Below are positions 31,610 to 42,335 of a stretch of 64,000 nucleotides of DNA, piece by piece (the stretch's first letter is position 1; each line of letters opens with the position of its first letter). The notes beneath the pieces are model-generated. The model saw only the letters and a program-made list of their open reading frames with translations, was not told the origin of the DNA and ran no database searches. Position numbers and translations under genes: made by a program. Source of the DNA: Citrus sinensis (lineage: Eukaryota; Streptophyta; Magnoliopsida; Sapindales; Rutaceae); NCBI RefSeq assembly GCF_022201045.2, contig NC_068564.1, positions 25,077,001-25,141,000 of the forward strand, given 5' to 3'.

Positions 31610-34600
31610 ATGGATCTTAAGAGTCTTCCATCTTCAAAAGAAAGTACGAAAGCTGATGAGAATCGTCGATCCTCGAATTATCATCCTAGCATTTGGGGTG
31701 ATCATTTCATTAATGTGTCATCAAATGACAAGGTATCTATCATGTGACTCTTTTATATATATATATATATATAGATGTTCTAATCAGGGATCCTTAACCA
31801 TATTAAAGTTAGAAATAAGTTAAAAGATAAAAAATGACTTTAATGTAGTGTATTTTATCCCGTAGTGTATTGAGATATATATTTTTTTGTCTTTTAACTT
31901 ATCCATAATTTTAGTATGGTTAGGGATTTTTGAATGAAAATCCACTCTATATGTGATCATGATTTTGTTAATTTTATTGATGCAGTACCCTAATGCGGAA
32001 GTGGAAAAGCGGTTTGAAACGTTAAAAGCAGAAGTTGAAAAGTTGCTAATGAGCAATAATACAGCATGGAAAACAATTGAAGAAATTGTGACTCTCGTTG
32101 ATCAACTTCAACGCCTTGGCGTGGCCTATCACTTTGAAAATGAGATCAAAGAGGACTTACAATCAATCTATAATAGCCATGTCAATAGCAATTGTGATGT
32201 TAATTACGATCATAATAATGATCTCTACACAGTTGCTCTTCGATTTCGGCTTCTACGGCAACATGGTTACAAGGTGTCAGCAGGTATGCATAAGCAAAAG
32301 TTTCAATCAATTTTTTTAACATATACTCAGTGATAATTAATTTTAACACTTGATTACAATAACGAAACAGATATATTTAAAAAATTCAAAGATGAAAAAG
32401 GTGAATTCAAGGCCATGTTAACAAATGATGCGAGAGGCTTGCTGTGTTTGTATGAGGCGTCATATTTGAGAGTACAAGGGGAGAATATATTGGAAGAAGC
32501 GTGTGAATTCTCTAGGAAGCACTTAAAATCTTTATTGCCCCATATAAGCACTTCTCTAGCTAACCAAGTTGAGCACTCCCTGGAGATACCTTTGCACAGA
32601 GGGATGCCAAGATTGGAGGCAAGGCAGTACATTTCCATCTATGAAGCAGACAATTCAACACGAAATGAGCTAATATTAGAACTTGCAAAGGTAGTTTTTA
32701 ATCTTTGGCAGGAGTTACCCCGGAGAGGCCTAAGCGAGATCCCAAGGTGATCAAATACCAAACCCCCCCCCCCCCCCCCCTTGTTTGTTGAAATTTATCA
32801 TTTGTCATGTACTGTTTTAAAACGTATCAAAAATCCTGTCTATTGTTAAAGGATCCTTTACAGTTCGATTTTACCCATAAAATTATGATTTAAAATAATT
32901 TTGTTTGTTAAATTGCTAGTAGCTAACTCCACAGAGATCGGCAATTTTTTTTTCCCTCCATGAAACCTTGATGGATATGAGAGTTTAGAACACGAGGACG
33001 ATTAATTTACTAGAACAACAATGGGGTTTTGATCATATTTCTGCATCAAAACTAGTAATTTACTTTATGAATTTGAAATCAATCCATTATAAGACTGAAA
33101 AGATCGATTTTACATTGGAAAATCATAAATTTTTGCAGGTGGTGGAAAGATATTGATTTTGCAACAAAGCTACCTTTTGCAAGGGATAGGTTGGTGGAGT
33201 GCTACTTTTGGATATTAGGAGTCTATTTTGAGCCTAAATATTCCATAACTAGAAAATTTATGACCAAAATCATCGCAATAGCTTCTGTCATAGATGATAT
33301 CTATGATGTGTATGGCACTTTGGAAGAACTTAAGCTATTCACTCATGCAATTGAGAGGTGTGTGCAAATGAATAAGTATTAATAACGTGACAGTCGATTT
33401 TTCGTATAATCAGAGTATAGTATCCACATTGTTTTTGGTAGGTGGGAAGTTGCGGCAGCAAATGAGTTACCAAAATACATGCAAGTCTGTTATTTTGCCC
33501 TCTTAGACGTTGTCAAAGAAATGGAGGACAAGCCAGTGAATAAAGAGCCACCTGGTTGCATGCACTATGCGAAAGAGGCGGTAAGTACACCTCATAATCA
33601 TGAATATACTTATTATCAATTTTTTTTTTATTGATATACACAAATAAGTACATATATGGCTGTCCAAATTGAATAATTAATTTGCTTTATTTTTCCCAGA
33701 TAAAAGGCCTGGTAAGGGCTTACTTTGTGGAAGCAAAGTGGTTCAATGCCAAATATGTGCCAACATTTGAGGAATACATGGAGAATTCTACAATGAGCAG
33801 TGGATACCCCATGCTTGCTGTTGAAGCTCTTGTAGGCTTAGAAGATATGGCAATTACCAAGCAAGCACTTGATTGGGCGATTAGTGTTCCTAAAATTATT
33901 AGATATTCCTCCTTGATTGCTCGTCTTGATGATGACGTCCGTACTTACAAGGTATGTACTATATCGATAAAGAATTTATGACCAAATACCAAATTAAAGG
34001 AATTTTAACTACTTAATTTAGGGAGAATGATAAGTAAGTCCTTAAATATTTCTTATATTAATCACCTCGGTTCCTAATTTATTTTTAATTACTCAAGACA
34101 TTCATAATGCTGCAATTTTAGTTTGAACTTTACAATTGAAAGATAAATGTGGTTTTCTAATATACTTTTTTTCCATAGGTATGGCACATTATTTTCTCCC
34201 TTAAATAGATTTATGGACCAGTCACTCCTTTTTATTGAGTAAAATTTAGATTATACCCTCCTAAATTTACTACCTTCAAATCACTCTCTTTACTTCTGAA
34301 CATCTCAAGTTACATTGTTTTTTTATTCAAAAGAGAAGGGAAAAATGAGGTGAGTTGATTTTTTTTTATGGTCTTCTTAATAAAAATGAGGGGTGCATTA
34401 AAGTTTTAAAAGGGTGGTTGAAAGATAGTCAATTCACATGAAGGATGATCTGGAATTAACCCATTTAATTAATAAAATTCATCAGCAATGTTCTTCTAAA
34501 AAACTCAGGGGTAGACCAGTAGAGCCAAGAAATTGACTCATAGGTGCAACTACGTAAAACTATTATAAGATTAATGTTTTAGTTTGAACGGATCCTTCCT

Positions 34601-35154
34601 GGGGGCAAATTTTTAAATTAATTATGTCTGTCATAACTTTTCTTTTAAACAAAATACATATTTAAGGTGAAAAAAATAAAATTCTTGTGGGATCAATTGC
34701 CTACTCACTTTGTAAGTAAATGGCCTCCCTAAGTAGACTAATCACAATGAGGTTATAACAGTAAAAGAACTCAAAAAGACTGTTTTTTCTTTTGCAATTT
34801 TAACGGCATATAAATTAAACTAACTGAAATTAATTTATTGCTTCTAAAAAAATTTTTAAGGTCGAGCAAGAGAGAGGGGATGCACCATCAAGTGTGGAAT
34901 GTTACATGCAACAGTATGGCGTGTCTGAAGAAGAAGCGTGCAACAAAATCAAAGAAATGGTGGAAATTGAATGGATGAACATCAATGAAGAAATTCAAGA
35001 TCCGAACCATCCTCCGTTGCAATGGCTTCTTCCTTCTCTGAATCTTGCTCGGATGATGGTGGTGTTATATCAAAATGGAGATGGTTACACTAACTCGTCA
35101 GGGAAAACCAAGGATAGAATCGCATCATTGCTTGTTGATCCTCTTCCCATGTAA
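31610..35154 (+). CDS. terpene synthase, TPS-a (sesquiterpene) type, seven exons, 566 aa
   Basis: It would ionise farnesyl diphosphate with Mg2+ and cyclise it in the cytosol. Exons: 31610-31732, 31986-32283, 32371-32746, 33139-33357, 33442-33580, 33700-33951, 34861-35154; all introns are GT-AG and the sum is 1,701 nt with no stop. Exon sizes 219 and 139 for exons 4 and 5 match the family. The N-terminus carries RR-x8-W (residues 19-29, then GDHF) and no transit peptide. RDR is at 281-283, the metal-binding DDIYD at 318-322, and the NSE/DTE motif DDVRTYKVE at 463-471. The C-terminus ends [13 protein letters not shown]. The end of exon 3 ([19 protein letters not shown]) departs from the usual LDFN...ALHQ.EL form. 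Product specificity cannot be read from sequence. Confidence 0.93.
31787..31935. mobile_element. fold-back MITE in terpene synthase intron 1
   Basis: Both ends contain long inverted arms. The left has GGGATCCTTAACCATATTAA and then ataagttaaaaga; the reverse complement of the right has aatccctaaccatactaaaa and then ataagttaaaaga. Length is about 150 bp. A diverged relative lies at 49018-49176. It sits inside the intron and leaves the splice sites intact. Confidence 0.65.
32763..32780 (+). repeat. poly-C run of 18 in terpene synthase intron 3
   Basis: An uninterrupted run of C begins about 16 bases after the exon 3 donor site. Runs of this kind are length-unstable and the exact count may be a sequencing estimate. 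Confidence 0.8.
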
Positions 35155-36182
35155 CAATATTTAACTCTCTCCCTGACTGTATGCTCTTAAAATTATAAGT
35201 GTGTGTTTGAATTAAGTACTAGTGTGACAAATAATAACCATGCATCCCTGTGCAAGAATAACACGGTGTCGCTTATCTGTGTAATTGTGTAATGATACCA
35301 TAATTGATATGTACTTTACTCTTTGTTGGATCAATAAGATCATTGCCAATCCTCTCAAAATGAATTAGCTGACTTTGTTTTTTTGAGGCAGAGGTTATAA
35401 GTTGTCTATGTGGTTTGCTCTTTTATATGCATGGCGGAACTCCCCTAAATAAACCCTTGCTTTCCTGTGAATAGTAGTTTTACGTTTATTTCGAGGGAAA
35501 AAACTTGTTACATCCCCATTAAGTAAAAAAGTCGAGTATGCTCAAAATTAATAATTTGATATATTCATAAATCTAATATTACATGGGCCTTAGCAGTGGC
35601 CCACATTGTAAAAGGCCCGCATTGTAAATCTTGCCCGATATCAATCTTTCGAGAAGAAAGTTGGATTTTTTAGTTGTATGGGACAAAACTATCATCTATT
35701 TCATTTTTTTTCTCATAATTTAATTTTTCTTATACAACCTACCAACTCAATTTCCTTCGGTGGATTTTTAAAGTAAAAGAATTTTATTAACTCATTTAAT
35801 TAATAAAAATAAATAAAACAATTATTGACATTCCTAACTCACATATTTATGAGAATCTAACCATGAAAACAATCATTTAATCAACTAATTCTCACTTGCT
35901 GCTCTAATTTTTGAGGAAAGATATTTATTTCTTACTTCAGGTTGTGTTGATTAAAAGCTAGTGTCAACAGATTTTTAATTCTAGTATTGGTAGTATATGA
36001 TAATTAACAATAAGATCAGGACCGGTCTCGAACATATTTATAATTCTAAAATTAGTAGTTTAAAAAATACAGCTCCATTCAAAAGAAGGCTAATAACGTC
36101 ATTTTACAATCCCCAAGCCCCCTCCCTCATTTAGTTTTTATAAGTATCTCAAGATGAGGAGGGTTTTAGCTAAAAACCCAAG
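35155..36182. other. intergenic region between the terpene synthase and the RRM gene
   Basis: No gene is seen. The first 250 bp is probably the terpene synthase 3' UTR. The last 80 bp before 36183 probably is the 5' UTR of the RRM gene (aagatgaggagggttttagc then aaaaacccaag). Confidence 0.5.
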
Positions 36183-38210
36183 ATGGCTTTGAGAGCGGCG
36201 GTAGCGGCTCCTCGCGGCTTACGGCGGCTCTTTTCAACTTCTCCTTTTTCTTCTTCTTTAAACCCTCCGCAGCGACCCCAGGCCGAGCCAAGCACCAATC
36301 TTTTTGTCTCCGGTACTATTAAAAATCTTTCCTTTTCATTTCGTTTTTGCCTTTTTTTTTAATCAGTAATTTGTTTATCTTTCTAAATTCATCTTTTTGT
36401 TTTGGTCATTTTGTTTGGACTGTATGTTGTTTGTTTGTAGTTCTCATGGAAACTGATTTTCCTGAGTGCGATTGTTATTTCAAGATTAGGTGTCAGAACT
36501 TTTATTTATTTATTTGGAAAAATTTGGAATCAATTCAACTGGTTGCTTGGGAATTGATGTTGGCTCTATTTAGTTTATGTGATTTGGGTATGTTTGGAAT
36601 TGAGGTGATTTTGACTTTTAATTGCTAGCTGTCACGAATAAGTAGGTCGATCCATTGGCATTACTAATTAACAATTGAAATTGGTGTTGAACTACTAGTA
36701 AATTATTTATGATCAAATAAATGTCCATGTATACGCCTATTCATCCAAACAATAAAAGTATTTCTATAATTTGGAGTTTTATGGCAACTTAGTTTGATTT
36801 TCTTTCTTTGATTTTTAGTACAATGTAGTCATTTTGGTTGTGTTTTCCATGATTTCTGAATTTAGTGGCCAATGTCGGTGTTTATTGTTCTGCTTTGTTT
36901 AGATATTTAGGCATGAGGTATCTACATAGCAAATTAGTTGTCGATTTTACTGTTGTAAACTCTATAAGCTGGTTTCATATTTTTATCTTTTTTCTTTGAT
37001 AACTGTGGGGAAAATATCAGTCTAGTGTCGTGTTTTAGATGGTACTGCACTAGGCTGCTGGTTTTAAAAGGTGATTGTTTTGCTGGTTGTCCTACTTGAT
37101 GCAGAGAGCAAACATGCTTGGTTACGTGTTTTGGAGATGTGCAAATTAAAGGAGAAATTTGTCATAGATCTGCCTGAGTTTGGATGTGGCATTGTTATTG
37201 ATTATCAAAGGATGGTTTAGATCTTTAATAATTGAATTATCAGTTGAGTTGCTGGGCTGGTGATAAGAATTCAGCTCAAGCCTTGGTTTGTAAGTTAGTA
37301 CATTTGAAGCCTCTCATTTTAGTTGAGATCCATGTGAGTTTTATAGCGAGGCACGTTTGTGAGGACGTTAATTAATTCCTACCCTTTTTCTTCAATTTGA
37401 CTTTTCTCTATTTGTTATTATATCTATGATAATATATCTCTCTACCTTTGATGGTCACTTGCTTGTTTGGGACGATTGGTTGGACTTTTCCAATATTATG
37501 ACTTGTAGATATTAATGACTTGTTTTATTTATTTTTTTTTTTCAGGTCTCAGTAAGCGCACGACTGACGAAACACTCAGGGACACATTTTCTGCATTTGG
37601 GGAAGTGGTTCATGGTTTGTTCTTCGTCTTAAAGTTCTTTAAAACTTTTACCTCTGTAGACTACTAACTGTTCCTTTTTGGCCATTTGCAGCTAAAATAG
37701 TGAAACATCGGGAATCTGGGTATTCTAAGGGTTTTGGTTTTGTTAAATATGCTACCCTTGAAGCTGCTGGAAAAGCCATAGAGGGCATGGATGGCAAGGT
37801 GAGTTTATGTATGGCCTCATTTTTGCATGCTCTTGCACGGATTATAAACCCGTTTCCAATCTTTTTGTATTGATGCCTTGGTGGAAAGCTGTGCAAAGTC
37901 CATCAAACATGATGCATCCAGAAGTACTTTTAAAATGCAATTGTTTTCTTTTCGGTCTTCAATTATTCTTCTTTTTCCGGGTTGTAATAGTTGTATTGAT
38001 GACAACCGGGTTGTAATAGTTGTATTGATGACAATGATCGGTAATTCACTTTTAAATTATTTTTGTACTTATTTTTGGTGAACTGATTTCTTGTTTTGTG
38101 TTTTTCAGTTTCTTGATGGTTGGGTAATTTTTGTTGAGTACGCAAAACCCAGGCAACCTCCAACACTGCCATCTCAGAACAACACAAATTTCCAATATGG
38201 CCGGCAATGA
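36183..38210 (+). CDS. ORRM2: single-RRM organelle protein resembling ORRM2 (mitochondrial), 135 aa
   Basis: This is a small RNA-binding protein; ORRM2 is described as a mitochondrial RNA-editing accessory factor in Arabidopsis. Exons are 36183-36312, 37546-37614, 37692-37798 and 38109-38210, all introns GT-AG, total 408 nt. Residues 1-35 are rich in Arg, Ala and Ser (MALRAAVAAPRGLRRLFSTS), a plausible mitochondrial presequence. The RRM follows: RNP2 LFVSGL at 40-45, TTDETLRDTFSAFGEVVHAK, then RNP1 KGFGFVKY at 79-86, then GMDGKFLDGWVIFVEYAKPR. The phrases STNLFVSGLSKRTT and GMDGKFLDGWVIF are as I remember for ORRM2. The short tail QNNTNFQYGRQ ends the protein. The symbol rests on memory of the family, not on a search. 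Confidence 0.88.
37977..38034 (+). repeat. 29-bp perfect tandem duplication in intron 3 of the RRM gene
   Basis: The unit starting ccgggttgtaatagttgta occurs twice back to back. It lies within the intron between 37799 and 38108 and does not touch the splice sites. Confidence 0.85.
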
Positions 38211-38704
38211 TGACCAGTTCGGGCCATTGGGCTCAGGGAGAAGTTGGTCGGTCATTCATAGCAGAAGATCAGCTTTGTAGGTGAACCTCGGTGATTTTAC
38301 TGAGAAAGATATGCATTCTGAAGTCCATTCATATTGAACTGTTCAGTTATGTCCAAGACTCTTTGCATTTGTTAGCTGTAATTTCTATTCTTGAGTGGTG
38401 ACTGTTTGAAGTTCCGCATAATGAAAGGGGATTTGCTTTAATTTTTCTTTTGTAAATATTTTTCATTACCAACAATCATTTGTAGATATGTGTTTAGCCG
38501 GCAGAAATACCAACGGTTGCAACTTTTAGATGACGAATCATCTGTTCAATAAGAATTAAAATCCAAGTGACGATTGAATGCCCCACAAAATCATCTGTGG
38601 ATGATATATTTGGGATACAAGTTTGATTTGTACTCGAGCTGAATTTGACTTGAATATTTGACGTATTGGTTATCCAAAGACCAATCTAAATTAGAGATAT
38701 AAAG

Positions 38705-39240
38705 TAAAATCTCTATACATTAATAATGTCGGGAGCATATTAAATTCATTAATTTAAAGACGTATTAATTAATTTATTAATTTATACGGTATATATATAA
38801 TTCAATGAGCATACAGTTTAATCAATTAAAAATTTATTGTATTTTACCATTTTAATATATTAAAACTGAATTAATCCACTAAATATAAATTTAATTAACA
38901 ACAATTATTCTTGCAATTTGAGAATTAATCCTAGAATTTCTAAAAGCAATAAGTAAAATTAAAGATGAGATTCAACTATGTTTAAATTTCAAGAAAAATA
39001 TAAGTAATAATAGAGTCATAATTTATTAAATCATAACGGTTATATTTGTAATTTTAGCAAATTAATTAATTTATGACATGAATGAGACCATAGAATTATA
39101 TAAGAGTTTTCAGAAAAAGTATTCTCTTATTAATTTATCGAAATTATTAATTTAGTTCTTTGGACCAAGTTGGACCATGAAAAAATATTATAAAATAGAG
39201 TTTATTAATTTATCAAGTGTTAAATTATAGAAATTTTAAT
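38705..39240. mobile_element. AT-rich element with similar inverted ends
   Basis: The left end TAAAATCTCTATACATTAA and the reverse complement of the right end TTAAAATTTCTATAATTTAA resemble each other, and the interior is rich in attaattta words. This looks like a non-autonomous DNA transposon of the plant CTCTATAAATTAATAA type. I could not identify a clean target duplication. Confidence 0.4.
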
Positions 39241-40303
39241 GTACTATATTTATTGTAATTGGTGTCTAGTTGTCAAAGATTTAAAGAATTTTTGTTTATT
39301 GATAAGACAACATATAGAACTAAAAGATAGGCGTAGAGAAAGATGAAAGAAACCTAAGAGAAATTTGCCCACTCTCTCTCTTCTATTTTCTTCTTTATTT
39401 CTCTCATCTTTCTCTCATCTTTCTCTACACCAAGCATTTTCCAAGATATAATATAGTCTTCAAAGAATTTTTGTAATTGAAAAGATAGGTGTTGAGACTT
39501 GAGAATGATATGTTGGAAGGAAAGAGCTCAGAATGTATGTGGGAGGGCATCCTCGTTTTGTTTTGTTTGTTATTTTTCCCCCCGAATAATGTGATATGTT
39601 AAATCCAAGTAATCGTATTCATAATTGATGCAATTTATGAAGATTGGTGGTATGCTGTTTTGATAAGTATACTGTGTTTACATAATTCCATTATGTAATG
39701 GAATCGCATAAATTTGTTCCATTATTTGTTCATGGGATTTTCCATTTCTTTATATTTGTTTATATATAGAAAAGGTTTTTGCACTTAAAAATATAATTAG
39801 ATTCCATCAATAATTTACATTGATTTTCACATATTTAATCACCCAAATTCGTTGCCATTATTTGTATAAATAATTTGTATTTTTTGCAGATGGAAAAATT
39901 TATTTTCCAACTCTTGTGGAATTGTGCAAGTGATCTCACTCAAATAATTGTATCAAGCAATTCAAATAATCATAAAATAAAACATGTTAGGTATTCCAAT
40001 ATCTAGTTAGGCATTCTAACATTTAAATCCTATTTCTTAATCTGATTCTTGATTATTAATTGATATGACATTCATTCATTTAATGATAGTTAAATAATTT
40101 TACAAGTTATAAATTATATCATTTAATAGATAAGGGACACATTATATTGGGACTTAAGTTGATATTCAAATGTTGAAATTTCTAATATTGTTGTAATAGT
40201 AAATTGTATCAATTGCCGAAAAATCACTATATATTCTCGTTATTGCTCAATCTATAGAAACTTGCATGGGTAGTGCACCATCTCTACATGTTAGAACTGA
40301 TGC
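39241..40303. other. AT-rich intergenic DNA, nothing recognised
   Basis: There is a pyrimidine-rich tract at 39370-39430 with a doubled tctcatctttc. No gene or bounded element is seen. Confidence 0.5.
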
Positions 40304-40311
40304 GCCTGATC

Positions 40312-41489
40312 TAGGGGTTAAGGGTGGTAAAAAAGCCCAGGCCGGCCCAAGCCCGCCCGGGCCCAGAAATTGTAAAGCCCACATATGTTGGGCCTGGACA
40401 AGAGCTTTTTTAATTTATGAATAAAAAATAAATGTAATTTAAATAAAAAAGAAAAAACTCAAAATATTAAATTTATTTTTTATATTAGTATTTGTGATTT
40501 TATTAGGTTGTATTACTAATATTTTATGTATTGGACTATTATTATATTATATATTAGATGATTATCTTTAATTTAAATTTTTTTTCTTAATTAAAAAAAT
40601 ATTTTATAATTAATTTGAAAAGCTCAAGTCCGGCCCGTCCAAGCTTTTGAAAGGCCTGGACTTTGTTTGAATGATGTGGGCTTGGGCCTGTGCTTCTAAA
40701 AGCATGGCCCAAACCCACAAATTGCCATCCCTAGGTGGGCAAAACCGATCCAAAATTAAAACAAATTCAGTTCGGTTTGGTTTTTTTATTTCAAAAAAAC
40801 CGAATATAGAAATACTGAACCAAACATAATGGTTCGGTTCGATTTTATGATCAAACTTTAAAAAACCCGAACCGAACCGATAATATCATTCAGGTCCCTT
40901 TCTTTTTTAAAATTTTAGTATGACTCAATATTTAGAAAATATTTGCATATAGAAATTCTGTTATGGCCTAACATGTTTTGCAAACTTTTCAAAATGGTCG
41001 TTGACCAAAAGTCAATAAGGCAAGATAATATTCTAATCCCTATATTTTTAATAAATTATATTATGGTGTAGAAACTTATTTTATTTTATTTACGTTTTGA
41101 TCCAAAAGTTTTGATATTAAAAACAGTGACGATGATTTTGAAAATTATTCAGTTTAGTCCAAAAATTTGTTTTTTGCTTCAACAGATTTGTAAATTATTA
41201 TTTTTTTGTTGATTATACATTGACTATGGTAGGCCTTGTGTGTAAGTTAAGATAAACTGAAAAAATCGATTTGTTAATCTGATCCGTTAAGTGAACTATT
41301 ACCGAAAAACCAAAACCGAACCGAAAAACCGAAGCCAAACCGAAGCAAACCGAAACCGAACCAAACCGAACTATCGGTTCCGGTTTGATTTTTATTTTCT
41401 CTAAAAACCGAACGGATTTTTTGAATTTGGGACTCGAACCGAACCGAAACCGAAAATTTATTCCGAAACCAAACTGATGCCCACCCCTA
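40312..41489. mobile_element. hAT-like non-autonomous element (outer), TSD RCCTGATC
   Basis: The right end reads GATGCCCACCCCTA. The left end TAGGGGT is followed, after a nested insertion, by AGGTGGGCAAAACCGATCC, so the intact inverted end would be of the TAGGGGTGGGC type. Flanks are 8-bp repeats GCCTGATC (40304-40311) and ACCTGATC (41490-41497), 7 of 8 equal. The interior is full of CCGAAC/GTTCGG words on both arms (aaaccgaaccgaaa), making a strong imperfect fold-back. The 105-residue frame at 41213-41530 is an artefact of these repeats. Confidence 0.75.
40318..40733. mobile_element. hAT-like element nested in the left end of the outer element
   Basis: The ends TAAGGGTGGTAA and TTGCCATCCCTA match the TAGGGATGGCAA hAT-type end inverted. 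Subterminal arms are rich in GCCC/GGGC words (gcccaggccggcccaagccc and ggcccaaaccc). It splits the outer element's terminal repeat. The exact duplicated bases are blurred by a few changes. Confidence 0.65.
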
Positions 41490-41700
41490 ACCTGATCAAT
41501 GGAAGCCTCTTTTTTAGATAGGTTTTCCAAGAATAATGATAGACATTTTAAAATTTTATCCTAAATTTCATTTTAAATAATATGATGTGCGATGTGTCAT
41601 TCATTAAGCACACAAGCGGATTTAGGAAATTAATTCATTGTGGGCAATATTATAATAAAAAATCATGTTTTTAATATTTTATGTTGAAAAATATTAACTT

Positions 41701-41850
41701 TTTTTTTACAATAAAAGTTGCATTTATTACACCATAACATTACAAGAGGAATACAATGTCAAGAGGCGCATCATGCAACATTGTAGGCGACTCAGATTAA
41801 TCAAGAGCCATTTTAGCAGCTTTGTGAGCTGCTGAATTACAAGATCTTGG
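41701..41850 (-). mobile_element. 5'-truncated LINE tail, 150 bp, with 28-bp target duplication
   Basis: On the minus strand the insert reads RSCNSAAHKAAKMALD then a stop, the C-terminal end of a plant LINE RNase H, followed by a short 3' UTR and a poly-A run (T-run at 41701-41709). The perfect 28-bp direct repeats starting aatattttatgttgaaaaat flank it at 41673-41700 and 41851-41878. This is a classic target-primed reverse transcription product. Confidence 0.9.
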
Positions 41851-42335
41851 AATATTTTATGTTGAAAAATATTAACTTGCCCTCATTGCAAAAGACAATT
41901 TATAAAATTGATTCATTTCTTTACAAAATTGCATCCACTCAAAAATAACTATCCTAAAAATTAACATAAGCCAAATTTTTTATTACCCCTTACTGCCCAA
42001 CATGTGGGTCCGTCCCTAGTTAAGTGGTTAATAATTTTTTTATAAATTATAAGTAAATTAATTATATTATCTCCTTAGTCAATTAATGAATATCACATCA
42101 TTTGAAATAAAAATTTAAGATATATTGTTTTTACATATTTCTCTAGTGAAATTCACTAACTTTAATGAGATAATTTTCCTTAAAAAATAGTTTTCCTAAT
42201 AAGATCCACTTGACCTGTCCAAACAATAAGTTCTTATTAAAAAACTGAGGTGATACGTCCATCTCATATAAATGTTTTTCAACCAAATCTCTTACTTTTT
42301 TTTTTTTTTTGAAAGAAAGTAAACCTTTCCATTGA

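Noticed and set aside
32354..32638. 94-residue minus-strand frame
   Set aside because: Antisense shadow of terpene synthase exon 3.
36347..36628. 93-residue plus-strand frame
   Set aside because: Lies inside intron 1 of the RRM gene; no domain and no splice logic.
41213..41530. 105-residue frame on the minus strand rich in FGF words
   Set aside because: It is a translation of the CCGAAC-type repeats in the hAT-like element arm.
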